NCBI GenBank assembly: GCA_003574785.1
Contig: QORU01000003.1
Location: 434,001-498,000, forward strand
From: Taklimakanibacter deserti
Lineage (GTDB): Bacteria; Pseudomonadota; Alphaproteobacteria; Rhizobiales; Aestuariivirgaceae
Direction of reading: 5' to 3'
Length of the DNA: 64,000 nucleotides
Shown: one piece after another, positions 36,560 to 44,426 of the stretch
Layout: every line of letters starts with the position of its first letter
Numbering within the stretch: position 1 is the first letter of the stretch
Position numbers and translations under genes: made by a program
Notes under the pieces: generated by a model
Databases searched by the model: none
Told to the model about the DNA's origin: nothing
What the model saw: only the letters and a program-made list of their open reading frames with translations

Positions 36560-37783
36560 TCAGCTCGGCGTGATGATCCGCGCGGCGCGCCCGCGTTCCG
36601 CCCATTCGGTGACGAGGAGGGCGAGCGTTTCCATGACGGCGAAGCCGGCGACGAGCGGGATGACGGTGCCGTCGTAGAGCTGTCCGATCGGCGTGCCGCT
36701 CCCGACCGCGACGAGGCTCGACAGCGATCCTATTACCGCCGCGGCGACGCCCGCTATATGGCCCATCGGCTCCATGGCCAGCGCGTTGTAGTTGCCGAAC
36801 AGGAGGCCGTTGAAGAAGAACAGCATCATCATGAAGGCGACAAAAGCCCAGAGCGGCGGGTGGCCGCCGAGCAGCCACGCGACGAGAAGAAAGGCGAGCG
36901 ACAGTATGCAGGCGGACCGCAACGCCCATTTGGACAGGTTGCGCATGCCATAGCGCATCACCAGCTTGGCATTGACGATGGAAGCGAGGCCGATGCCGGC
37001 GGCGAGCAAGCCGAAATAGAGGGCGAAGAGCTTGCCGGTGCCATATTGCTCCTGGAAGATCTGCTGCGAGGTGCCGAGATAGCTGATGAAGGAGCCGAAG
37101 ACGCAGCCGGTGGCCAAAGTATAGCCGAGCGTGACCCGGTTGGTGACCGCCTCGCGGGCGGACCGCATGATGTGCCCGATCGACAGGGGAACCCGGTCCT
37201 TGGGCAGGAGCGTCTCGGGCTGGCGGGTCCACAGCCACAGGAAGTCGATGGCCCCGATGACGACCAGTCCATAGAAGATGGAGCGCCAGTCGGCGACGAG
37301 CAGCATGAGCTGCCCGATCGAGGGCGCCAGGATGGGCACCAGGATGAACACCGCCATCACGAAGGACATGATCCTGGCCATGGCGCGGCCGGCATAGAGG
37401 TCGCGCACCATGGCCATGGCGACGATGCGCGGACCGGCCGCGCCAAAACCCTGCAACACCCGGCCGAGCACCATGGTGGTGAAATCTTGGGTGAGGGCGC
37501 AGATCAGCCCGCCCAGGAGGAAGCAGCCGATGCCGGCATACATCGCGGGCTTGCGCCCGGTGCTGTCGGAGATCGGGCCATAGATGAGCTGGCCCAGCGT
37601 CAGGCCGGCGAAGAAGGCGGTGAGCACGAGCTGACGGTCGTTCGGGCCGCGGGCGCCGAGATCGGCCGCAATGTCGGCCAGCGCCGGCAACATCGAATCG
37701 ATCGACATTGCAATCAGCGAGAATGTGAGTGCGACAAGCGCGATGAATTCCGCGCTGGAGCGGGTGGTTCCGGAGGCTGACAT
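36560..37783 (-). CDS. Bcr/CflA-type MFS drug exporter, copy 1
   Basis: 407 residues from ATG 37783; the length equals that of the next gene. The same motifs are present (YGPISDSTGRKPAMYAG, GFGAAGPRIVAMAMVRDLYAG, GTSQQIFQEQYGTGK). The upstream region lacks a strong Shine–Dalgarno. Identity with its paralogue is spread over the whole protein, including the C-terminal NYNALAMEPMGHIAGVAAA, so specialisation has been limited. It stands 82 bp after the DppA gene on the same strand. Confidence 0.9.
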   Translation of the reverse strand: MSASGTTRSSAEFIALVALTFSLIAMSIDSMLPALADIAADLGARGPNDRQLVLTAFFAGLTLGQLIYGPISDSTGRKPAMYAGIGCFLLGGLICALTQDFTTMVLGRVLQGFGAAGPRIVAMAMVRDLYAGRAMARIMSFVMAVFILVPILAPSIGQLMLLVADWRSIFYGLVVIGAIDFLWLWTRQPETLLPKDRVPLSIGHIMRSAREAVTNRVTLGYTLATGCVFGSFISYLGTSQQIFQEQYGTGKLFALYFGLLAAGIGLASIVNAKLVMRYGMRNLSKWALRSACILSLAFLLVAWLLGGHPPLWAFVAFMMMLFFFNGLLFGNYNALAMEPMGHIAGVAAAVIGSLSSLVAVGSGTPIGQLYDGTVIPLVAGFAVMETLALLVTEWAERGRAARIITPS

Positions 37784-37864
37784 GGGGGACTTTCGCGACT
37801 GGCGCGGACAATAGCGGGCAGCCGACCGCCTGTCACCCCTGGCATCCATGCGTCTGGCGCAACC

Positions 37865-38662
37865 TCAGGTGACGAAATTCAGCATCCGCAGGATGTCGAG
37901 ATAGTTCGCCGTTTCATAGCGGATGGTGCGATCGCCCGCATGGCCGGCACCCGGATACCACGACATGCGGTAGGCCAGGACCGGATTGGCATAGGTGACT
38001 TCGAGGACGAAGCGCTCCGGCAAGGCGATGAGGCTCTTGCCGGGATCGGCCTTGAGAGCCGCTTCGGCGCCCTGGCGGATGGCGGCGATGGCGGCCTTGG
38101 CCGTCATGGTGACGGTCGACTGGCCGACGCCGCGCTTGACGCCGCAGCGCCCGATATGGGCATTGGTCGATTCCACTTCCGCCATCAGGCCCTCGTCGCC
38201 GGTGACGAAAACCGTCGGCACGCCGAGCATGCTGCCGGCCAGCGCATGGATGTAGAATTCCGATGCGATCCGGTCATTGAGGCGGATGAGATGCGGCTTG
38301 AGGGAGAGCGTGTGGGCAAGCGCATTGGCTTCCGAACCCGCCGCCGCGTGATAGCCGATCATCATCACCGCATCGAAGCTCTTGTCGAGCTCCTGCACCA
38401 TGCAGAGCGGATGGCCGGCCCAGGAGCGGATCAGCCGGATCTCCGAAGGCAGCATCGACGTGATGAGGTTGCGGCCCGAATCATGCGCATCCTTGACCCA
38501 GATCTCCTTCGCCCCCGCGGCCTGCGCCCCCTCGATGGCGGCGATCGCCTCGCGCGTCATCTGCTCGCGGAATTCTGGATAATCGCGATGCGTCTTCTCG
38601 GCCTCGTCCCAATGGGTGATGCCGGCCACGCCCTCGATATCGACACTGATGTAGACTTTCAT
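37865..38662 (-). CDS. DppA-type D-aminopeptidase (M55)
   Basis: 265 residues from ATG 38662, where homologues begin with VYISVDIEGVAG. The zinc-binding segments are visible: the Asp/Glu pair of the start, DAHDSGRNL (His), HAAAGSEANALAHTLS (His) and VTGDEGLMAEV. M55 enzymes cleave D-amino acids from peptides, for example in recycling of peptidoglycan. A P450 gene starts 28 bases away on the other strand. The family forms decameric rings with a self-compartment. Confidence 0.88.
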   Translation of the reverse strand: MKVYISVDIEGVAGITHWDEAEKTHRDYPEFREQMTREAIAAIEGAQAAGAKEIWVKDAHDSGRNLITSMLPSEIRLIRSWAGHPLCMVQELDKSFDAVMMIGYHAAAGSEANALAHTLSLKPHLIRLNDRIASEFYIHALAGSMLGVPTVFVTGDEGLMAEVESTNAHIGRCGVKRGVGQSTVTMTAKAAIAAIRQGAEAALKADPGKSLIALPERFVLEVTYANPVLAYRMSWYPGAGHAGDRTIRYETANYLDILRMLNFVT

Positions 38663-38690
38663 GCTAAGCCCCTGGCAGGATTGCAGACAT

Positions 38691-39899
38691 ATGAAGATCG
38701 ACAGGACCAGCCGAAGCGTCAGCCTCGATCCGCGCGATCCGGGTTTCGTCAACGATCCCTATCCCGCCTATCATGAATTGCGCAAGACGGTGCCGGTATT
38801 CAAATGGGAACAATATGGCTATTGGTGCTTCGCGCGCCATGAGGACGTGGCAGCGCTTCTGCGCGATCGCCGTTTCGGCCGCCAGATCCTGCATGTGATG
38901 TCGCGCGAGGAGCTGGGCTGGGCCGAGACGCCGCCTAATCTCAAGCCCTTCTACGATTTCGAACAACATTCGCTGCTCGAGACCGAGCCGCCGGTCCACA
39001 CCAGGCTGCGCGGGCTCGTCAATCGCGCCTTCCTGTCGCGTACCGTCGAGAGGTTGCGCCCGCGCATCGCGCAATTGGCGCATGAGTTGATCGACGGATT
39101 TGCGGACAAGCGCGAAACGGATCTCCTGGAAAGCTTCGCGACGCCGATCCCGATCTTCATCATCGCCGAGCTCCTGGGGGTGCCGACCGGGGAGGGATCC
39201 CGACTCCTCCAATGGTCGCATGACATGGTGGCGATGTATCAGGCGCGACGCGATACCGAGATCGAGCGCAAGGCGGTTGCGGCTACCGTCGCCTTCAGCG
39301 ATTTCATGCGCGGGCTTGTGCGGGAGAGGCGCGCAAGCCCCGGCGATGATCTCCTGTCGCAGCTTATCGCCACCGAGATGCAGGGCAATTCGCTCAGCGA
39401 AGATGAGCTCATCACCACGGCGATCCTGCTCCTCAATGCCGGCCATGAAGCGACCGTCCATGCCATTGGTAATGGCGTCAAGGCGCTCATCGAAACGGGG
39501 CAGGCCGGCGCTCGGCTGGGCGAGGGCCATTTCGAGGAACTGCTGCGCTACGACGCTCCCTTGCATCTCTTTACCCGCTATGCGCTGGAGGACGTCAATT
39601 ATGGTGGGCTCAAGCTACGGAAGGGCGAGACGGTGGGGCTGCTGCTCGGCGCCGCCAATCGCGACCCCGAGCGCTTCGCGGAGCCCGACATATTCGATCC
39701 TGAGCGCACGCCCAATCCGCATGTGAGCTTCGGCGCCGGCATCCATTTCTGCGTCGGGGCGCCCCTGGCGCGGCTGGAACTCAATGTCGCTTTGCCGATC
39801 CTGTTCGAGCGCCTGCCGGGGCTGAAACTCGCGGGGCCTCCCCGCTACCGCGACGCCTACCACTTCCATGGCTTGGAAAGCCTGAACACCATCTGGTGA
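38691..39899 (+). CDS. Cytochrome P450
   Basis: 402 residues from ATG 38691. The heme-ligand loop FGAGIHFCVGAPLARLEL contains Cys354. The I-helix reads LLNAGHEATVHAIG, with A/G-x-E-x-T changed so that Thr is shifted one place (AGHEAT). HTRLRGLVNRAF is the conserved C-helix. A soluble bacterial P450 using ferredoxin is expected; no redox partner gene is adjacent. It is divergent from DppA and substrate is unknown. Confidence 0.93.
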   Translation: MKIDRTSRSVSLDPRDPGFVNDPYPAYHELRKTVPVFKWEQYGYWCFARHEDVAALLRDRRFGRQILHVMSREELGWAETPPNLKPFYDFEQHSLLETEPPVHTRLRGLVNRAFLSRTVERLRPRIAQLAHELIDGFADKRETDLLESFATPIPIFIIAELLGVPTGEGSRLLQWSHDMVAMYQARRDTEIERKAVAATVAFSDFMRGLVRERRASPGDDLLSQLIATEMQGNSLSEDELITTAILLLNAGHEATVHAIGNGVKALIETGQAGARLGEGHFEELLRYDAPLHLFTRYALEDVNYGGLKLRKGETVGLLLGAANRDPERFAEPDIFDPERTPNPHVSFGAGIHFCVGAPLARLELNVALPILFERLPGLKLAGPPRYRDAYHFHGLESLNTIW

Positions 39900-39992
39900 C
39901 AAGTCGTTTCCGCGCCATGCCAGGGCGGAAATGCGCCGTCTCCCGACCCCTGTTGAGCGTATCACCCGGTGAGGTGAGGTAAATTCAACGGT

Positions 39993-41555
39993 GTGACGAT
40001 GTCCGAAGCCCAGACCCTTCCTTCAACCGGCGGCCGGCGGGCCCGTGGCGGCGCCGAAGCGCGGCGCGCGGCACGCACCTCCGGCACGGCCAAGCAGCAG
40101 GGCTTCATCCGCCGCGCCACCCCGCTCTATGAGCCCTTTACCACGGAGCAGCTCGAGCTCATCGAGGCCAATGCCGAGACCGTGCTGCAGGAGATCGGCA
40201 TCGATTTCCGCGACGATGCCGAGGCGCTTTCGATGTGGAAGCAGGCGGGCGCCGATGTGAAGGGCGACCGGGTGCGCTTTCCCAAGGGCCTCGTGCGCTC
40301 GCTCCTCAAGACGGCGCCGCGCGAATTCGTGCAATATGCCAGGAACCCCGAGCGCTCGGTCACGGTCGGCGGCAACAACACGATCTTCGTGCCGGTTTAT
40401 GGCCCGCCCTTCATCCGCAATCTCGACGAGGGCCGGCGCTATGCCACGATCGAGGATTTCCGCAATTTCGTGAAGCTCGCCTATATGTCGCCGTCGCTGC
40501 ATCATTCGGGCGGCACGGTGTGCGAGCCGGTCGACATCCCGGTGGCGAAGCGCCATCTCGACATGGTCTACAGCCACATCCGCTATTCCGATAAACCTTT
40601 CATGGGCTCGGTCACCGCGCCCGAGCGCGCCGAGGATTCGGTCACCATGGCGAAAATGGTGTTCGGCGATGAATTCGTCGACCAGAATTGCGTGCTGATC
40701 AATCTCATCAACGCCAATTCGCCGCTGGTCTTCGACGGCACGATGGTGGGCGCGCTCAAGGTCTATGCCCGCGCCAACCAGGCGACCGTCGTGTCGCCCT
40801 TCATATTGTCAGGCGCCATGTCGGCGGTCACCGTCGTCGGCACGCTGACCCAGATCCTGGCCGAGGCCTCGGTCGGCATGGCCTTCGCGCAGCTCTGCCG
40901 CCCCGGCGCACCCGTTGTGTTCGGCACTTTCGCCAGCTCGATCTCGATGCAGTCGGGCGCGCCGACTTTCGGCACGCCCGAGCCCGCGCATGTGCTCTTT
41001 GGCGCGGCCCAGCTCGCGCGCCGCCTGGGCGTGCCTTTCCGCTCGGGCGGAGGCCTATGCGCCTCGAAGGTCACCGATGCCCAGGCGGCGCACGAGACTG
41101 CCAATACGCTGTGGCCTGCGCTGCTCGGCGGGGTCAATTTCATGCTGCATGCGGCGGGCTGGCTCGAAGGCGGGCTCGTCAGCTCATACGAAAAATTCGT
41201 GATCGACGCCGACCAGCTTACCATGTTCCAGCGCTTCGCCGAGGGCGTCGATTTCTCCGAGAACGGGCAGGGGCTCTCGGCCATCCGCGAAGTAGGGCCG
41301 GGCTCGCATTTCCTCGGCTGTGCTCATACGCAAGCTAATTTCGAGACCGCCTTCTGGCGCTCATCTATCGCCGACAACAATTCCTTCGAGCAATGGCGCG
41401 ATGACGGCGGCAAGGATGCGAGCCAGCGGGCGAACGAGACCTGGAAAAGGATGCTGCGCGACTATGAGGCGCCGGCGCTCGATCCAGGCCTCGACGAGGC
41501 GCTCCAGGCCTTCATGGCCAAGCGCAAGGAGAAACTGCCGGACAGCGTGGCGTGA
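39993..41555 (+). CDS. MttB-family (trimethylamine/glycine-betaine) methyltransferase, non-pyrrolysine type
   Basis: 520 residues, full-length MttB superfamily. The frame is continuous with no in-frame amber codon, so it belongs to the non-pyrrolysine MttB group (MtgB-like), which demethylates glycine betaine and related quaternary amines to a corrinoid protein. The N-terminus carries an Arg/Ala-rich tail. LPFRSGGGLCASK and VFGTFASSISMQSGAP are well-conserved regions. No corrinoid protein gene is adjacent. An alternative ATG lies 6 bases downstream. Its 3' end is overlapped by an antisense small ORF. Confidence 0.87.
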   Translation: MTMSEAQTLPSTGGRRARGGAEARRAARTSGTAKQQGFIRRATPLYEPFTTEQLELIEANAETVLQEIGIDFRDDAEALSMWKQAGADVKGDRVRFPKGLVRSLLKTAPREFVQYARNPERSVTVGGNNTIFVPVYGPPFIRNLDEGRRYATIEDFRNFVKLAYMSPSLHHSGGTVCEPVDIPVAKRHLDMVYSHIRYSDKPFMGSVTAPERAEDSVTMAKMVFGDEFVDQNCVLINLINANSPLVFDGTMVGALKVYARANQATVVSPFILSGAMSAVTVVGTLTQILAEASVGMAFAQLCRPGAPVVFGTFASSISMQSGAPTFGTPEPAHVLFGAAQLARRLGVPFRSGGGLCASKVTDAQAAHETANTLWPALLGGVNFMLHAAGWLEGGLVSSYEKFVIDADQLTMFQRFAEGVDFSENGQGLSAIREVGPGSHFLGCAHTQANFETAFWRSSIADNNSFEQWRDDGGKDASQRANETWKRMLRDYEAPALDPGLDEALQAFMAKRKEKLPDSVA

Positions 41556-41739
41556 AGATGGTCATCGGGAATCTCGGCGGACCAGGGCGGGCTTCCTTTA
41601 CAGCTTTCAGAGCCCACTTAGCTTTGGCGTCTAATTCCCGATCTACCCTATCGTCACTCTCGTCCGCGAAAGCGGAGGTGACGGCAAAGAAGGAGAGGAT
41701 GAGATGCCACAGGCAAGGGCGCGAATTTTTAGCCGCCAC
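41512..41739 (-). CDS. Possible small exported protein at the edge of island 2
   Basis: 75 residues from a GTG. The start CLWHLILSFFAVTSAFA looks like a signal peptide with cleavage before DESDD. The remainder is a short charged helix, then a Pro-rich end that overlaps the mttB 3' end antisense by 44 bases. The GTG has only a weak SD-like GGAAG. It may be part of the acquired island or a chance ORF. Codon use differs from neighbours, but the sequence is too short to judge. Confidence 0.3.
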   Translation of the reverse strand: MAAKNSRPCLWHLILSFFAVTSAFADESDDRVDRELDAKAKWALKAVKEARPGPPRFPMTIFTPRCPAVSPCAWP

Positions 41740-41802
41740 AGACCGCCGACTTCCACTTACCTCGTTGATGATTCCCCGAATCTGCTTTGCGTCTCGGTGA
41801 GA
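41556..41802. other. Gap between mttB and island 2 small genes
   Basis: About 250 bases. Apart from the doubtful antisense ORF above, I see no gene, no terminator hairpin and no attachment-site-like repeat. Composition drops relative to mttB, consistent with a boundary of acquired DNA somewhere within. Confidence 0.4.
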
Positions 41803-42024
41803 TCAGAAATATTCATCTATTACATTCACTCGCCGTGGGCCCGGTAAGTCCTCTCGGAAAGCCCGGCCAGCCCAGCGCCCCTCGGCGTCGTATTGTCGCC
41901 GCTCCGCTGGTGTCAGGGTATCAATCCAATGGACATCCTTGCCCCTGGCAGCCGCTACTTTCGGGTACCAGTCTGCGTGTTCTTCAGGTTCAGCGGGCTT
42001 CCCCCTGGACTTCTTGGGTTTCAT
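41803..42024 (-). CDS. Small LTPAE-core protein, downstream copy (island 2)
   Basis: 73 residues from ATG 42024 (MKPKKSRGKPAEPEEH). The core DWYPK…HWIDTLTPAERRQYDAE then GRWAGRAFREDLPGPRRV is almost identical to the copy at 42083–42301 and clearly related to the island 1 protein at 26183. A longer start at 42096 overlaps the upstream copy by 14 bases but lies outside the duplicated similarity, so it is less likely. Function unknown. The basic N-terminus and acidic core suggest a binding protein. Confidence 0.75.
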   Translation of the reverse strand: MKPKKSRGKPAEPEEHADWYPKVAAARGKDVHWIDTLTPAERRQYDAEGRWAGRAFREDLPGPRRVNVIDEYF

Positions 42025-42082
42025 GCCGCAACTCGTAGGTACATCGTCGCAATTCTTAGGGGCCAGTTGCAGGTCGGTGAGG

Positions 42083-42301
42083 TTAGAAATATTCATCTGC
42101 TACATCCACTCGCCGTGGACCCGGTAAGTCCTCTCGGAAAGCCCGACCAGCCCAGCGCGCCTCGGCGTCGAATTGTCGCCGCTCCGCTGGTGTCAGTGTA
42201 TCAATCCAATGGAAATCCTTGCCCCTGGCAGCCACTAGTTTCGGGTACCAGTTTGCGTGCTCATCGGCTTCTGGCCCGGCTGGCTTCTTCTTGGATCTCA
42301 T
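42083..42301 (-). CDS. Small LTPAE-core protein, upstream copy (island 2)
   Basis: 72 residues from ATG 42301 (MRSKKKPAGPEADEHANWY). It differs from its tandem twin at few positions in the core (for example F-D-A-E-A-R against Y-D-A-E-G-R). It begins 85 bases after the zincin-like gene on the same strand and is probably co-transcribed. GAG at about –11 is the only SD-like element. The duplication may increase dosage of the small partner, or the copies may have different targets. Confidence 0.78.
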   Translation of the reverse strand: MRSKKKPAGPEADEHANWYPKLVAARGKDFHWIDTLTPAERRQFDAEARWAGRAFREDLPGPRRVDVADEYF

Positions 42302-42386
42302 AGCACAACTCTCGAGTGTGGAGTTGATGTCATTATAGCACATAGCGCTGCAATTTTACAACGATAGCTCCTCACCTTGGGCTATC

Positions 42387-44315
42387 TTAGGGTTGAGGCT
42401 CCTGCCTGGCCTCCAAGTTGGCGAGTGCCCGGACAAGGTCTCGGAATTTTCCGTTCCCAGGGGCTGGAGGGTAGAGGCCGCGTCGGAAGAGCGCTTTCTT
42501 GAGCTCGATCAAGCCATCAGCGCTTGCTTTCGTTGCCTCATCTCCCGACCTCGAGGGAGTGAATGTGCCGGGAAGCGAGCCTCGGTTTTTTGGACCGTTC
42601 CCCTGCGGGGCGTGCGGCGAAAAGGTCTCTGCTGCAGTGGCTTCGTTGCTTTCCCCTGCCGCTCCAAGCGCTGCGGCGACGGTCGCTGCGGCAATGCTGT
42701 TGTTGATGAGCAGCTTGGCGAGGTCGGGATTCGATTTAATCCATTGTCTCAGAGTTTTGTAGAATACGGGTAACTCAGTTTTCCCATAGTTCGGCTTTCT
42801 TAAAGCGGCATAAATGGCATCTGCAACCAATTCCCTGTCGGATTTTATCGGATCGCGATAGCCGCTATCAATATCAGAAGGGCGTGTAAGCGTTTTTGAA
42901 TCGGGGCCACTCGCAAGCATGCTATAATTGCGCTCCAACTCATTTCTCATCGCTGGATCGATTATCGGCTTAAAACCAGTTTTTGCATGTATCGCATGAG
43001 CGAGTTCATGGGCGATAACGCGTTCTCGCCGAGTCTCGTTGAGATCGTCGGCAATGCGAATAACGGTGGGTTCCATCGTATCTGGATCAGTAAAGAGCCT
43101 GCCCGAGGCGTCGTTGATATCCGCTCTGGGAACTGTTTCAACTTTGACCAGCTTCTTGGCGATTTCCTGGAACTGCTTGGGCGAAAATCCTACGTCATTT
43201 CCTCCCAAGGTTTGTCTTCCGGCCACGTATGGCGCAACGATCGGGTCTCCGTCGATATCTTCCAAGAGCTTTCCGCTTTCATCATGAGCCGGAGTCTTGG
43301 AGTAATCCGCTTCAAAGGGGCGCTGGGGCTTGTGGGGCGGATTGAAAATGTCTCTGAATTTGGGCGGCGCATTGTGAGTGTCCCAAATATCATCCGATGA
43401 GACGGCGCCTGTAGAAGGGCGCTGTGGAGCGCTGACGTCGTCGGCGATCATTTGGTCGGGAGGATAGTTGTGTCTCTTCTTTTCCAAGTCTTTGGTCAGA
43501 AAATTTTGCTTAGGTATTCTTCCAGCAAATTGACCGGTTGGCGGAACCGTACTGACAGATAGATTTCCGGTTCCAGCAATCTCATTTCCCTTGATGGCTC
43601 TGGCGTAATCAGGTTCAAGGGAACCCCGCGGCTTGCCTGGCGGATTGAAAGCATTCGCAGACTTGTCCTGAGCACTTTGGGCCGTCTGAATCTCGTCCGA
43701 TGGACTGGCGCCGCTTGGAGCCTCTCGGATTGTGTTTTTTGATTTGTTACCGCTGGTCCAGTCGATATTGTTCCTGGCAGCCGCCGGGCCAGGTTCGTTG
43801 GCCGCAAGGCGCTCCGCATCGAGAGCTGGGCCAGGAATTTCAGCGAGCCTTGCTTTTGAGCCCAAGGAGAGGCCTTCGCGGACCAGTCCATATCCGCCGC
43901 CAACGATTCCGAGTATGTCCAGCGCGCTGCCGACCGGGTCGGTGATCATTGTCTTCTTGATGTTGTCGAGTCCCCAGTATCGATCTTTCAGCTCCTGCCC
44001 AACCGTTGTGGCCGCCGCCTCTTCTCTCGCGACGTCTTCCGGGTTTCGGCGCGCCGCCAGGCCGCGATCGGCAAGGTAGGCATTCAGCTCATCTGCGCCC
44101 ATAAGGTTCATTGCGCCACCAGCTACGGTCTCCAGAGATTGGAGTGTCCGTACGGGGTGCCTGACCATTTCATACAGCCCCGTCACTGCGTTGACGGCAG
44201 AGGGCCCAATATTCCCCGGCAACTCGGACCAGGAGTGTTTTGGCGTCGACGGTTCGCGATGGGGGAGCAGCCACTTCATGGTAGGAAACTGCTTGGCGAA
44301 TTCTTCATCCGTCAC
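42387..44315 (-). CDS. Phage-protein-like putative zinc metallopeptidase (island 2)
   Basis: 642 residues from a GTG at 44315, chosen because a GGAGGGG Shine–Dalgarno lies just upstream and because VTDEEFAKQFP..KW then aligns with the island 1 protein. The putative gluzincin site is H436-E-L-A-H440 with E495-L-V-A-D 55 residues later. The central region shares DESGKLLEDIDGD and VAGR blocks with island 1. The N-terminal third contains YWGLDNIKKT…DPVGSALDILG, a pattern I recall from phage internal virion proteins. About residues 180–390 form a low-complexity Pro/Lys/Asn linker. No signal peptide. Confidence 0.75.
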   Translation of the reverse strand: MTDEEFAKQFPTMKWLLPHREPSTPKHSWSELPGNIGPSAVNAVTGLYEMVRHPVRTLQSLETVAGGAMNLMGADELNAYLADRGLAARRNPEDVAREEAAATTVGQELKDRYWGLDNIKKTMITDPVGSALDILGIVGGGYGLVREGLSLGSKARLAEIPGPALDAERLAANEPGPAAARNNIDWTSGNKSKNTIREAPSGASPSDEIQTAQSAQDKSANAFNPPGKPRGSLEPDYARAIKGNEIAGTGNLSVSTVPPTGQFAGRIPKQNFLTKDLEKKRHNYPPDQMIADDVSAPQRPSTGAVSSDDIWDTHNAPPKFRDIFNPPHKPQRPFEADYSKTPAHDESGKLLEDIDGDPIVAPYVAGRQTLGGNDVGFSPKQFQEIAKKLVKVETVPRADINDASGRLFTDPDTMEPTVIRIADDLNETRRERVIAHELAHAIHAKTGFKPIIDPAMRNELERNYSMLASGPDSKTLTRPSDIDSGYRDPIKSDRELVADAIYAALRKPNYGKTELPVFYKTLRQWIKSNPDLAKLLINNSIAAATVAAALGAAGESNEATAAETFSPHAPQGNGPKNRGSLPGTFTPSRSGDEATKASADGLIELKKALFRRGLYPPAPGNGKFRDLVRALANLEARQEPQP

Positions 44316-44340
44316 TTTTTCCCCTCCGTTTCTCAGACAA

Positions 44341-44384
44341 ATCATACGCTTTTAACGTATAAAATGTCAATAGAAAAGCGTATG
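44341..44384 (-). promoter_or_regulatory. Promoter embedded in a perfect inverted repeat (island 2)
   Basis: On the minus strand the –35 TTGACA (44370–44365) and –10 TATGAT (44346–44341) are 18 bp apart. The perfect 11-bp arms catacgctttt (44343–44353) and aaaagcgtatg (44374–44384) flank the –35 and overlap the –10, so a repressor here would block polymerase. It closely matches 24425–24467. Confidence 0.75.
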
Positions 44385-44426
44385 TCCCGATTGCGATCGG
44401 CGGGACCGTTCAGTTGGCCCGGGAAT

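Larger units (their letters stand above)
41795..42330. repeat. Tandem 280-bp duplication carrying the two small LTPAE-core genes
   Basis: Homologous segments begin at cggtgagatcagaaatattcat (41795) and cggtgaggttagaaatattcat (42075), a 280-base offset. Similarity runs through the whole coding part to just beyond the start codon and fades near 42330. This gives the origin of the two genes and fixes their start codons, because similarity covers the MKPKKS and MRSKKK starts but not the longer N-termini. Confidence 0.85.

Noticed and set aside
35810..37780. 656-codon plus-strand frame spanning both MFS genes
   Set aside because: It is a mirror of the two MFS coding regions. It consists of Glu/Asp/His/Arg-rich repeats arising from the duplicated genes and matches no family.
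41795..42330. The 280-bp tandem repeat read as a CRISPR-like or attachment-site repeat
   Set aside because: Only two units exist and each codes for a small protein in frame. There are no spacers of constant length.
44384..44406. GTCCC…GGGAC hairpin as an intrinsic terminator of the EamA gene
   Set aside because: The stem is bulged and no T-run follows in the direction of transcription. I mention it only as a possible structure.
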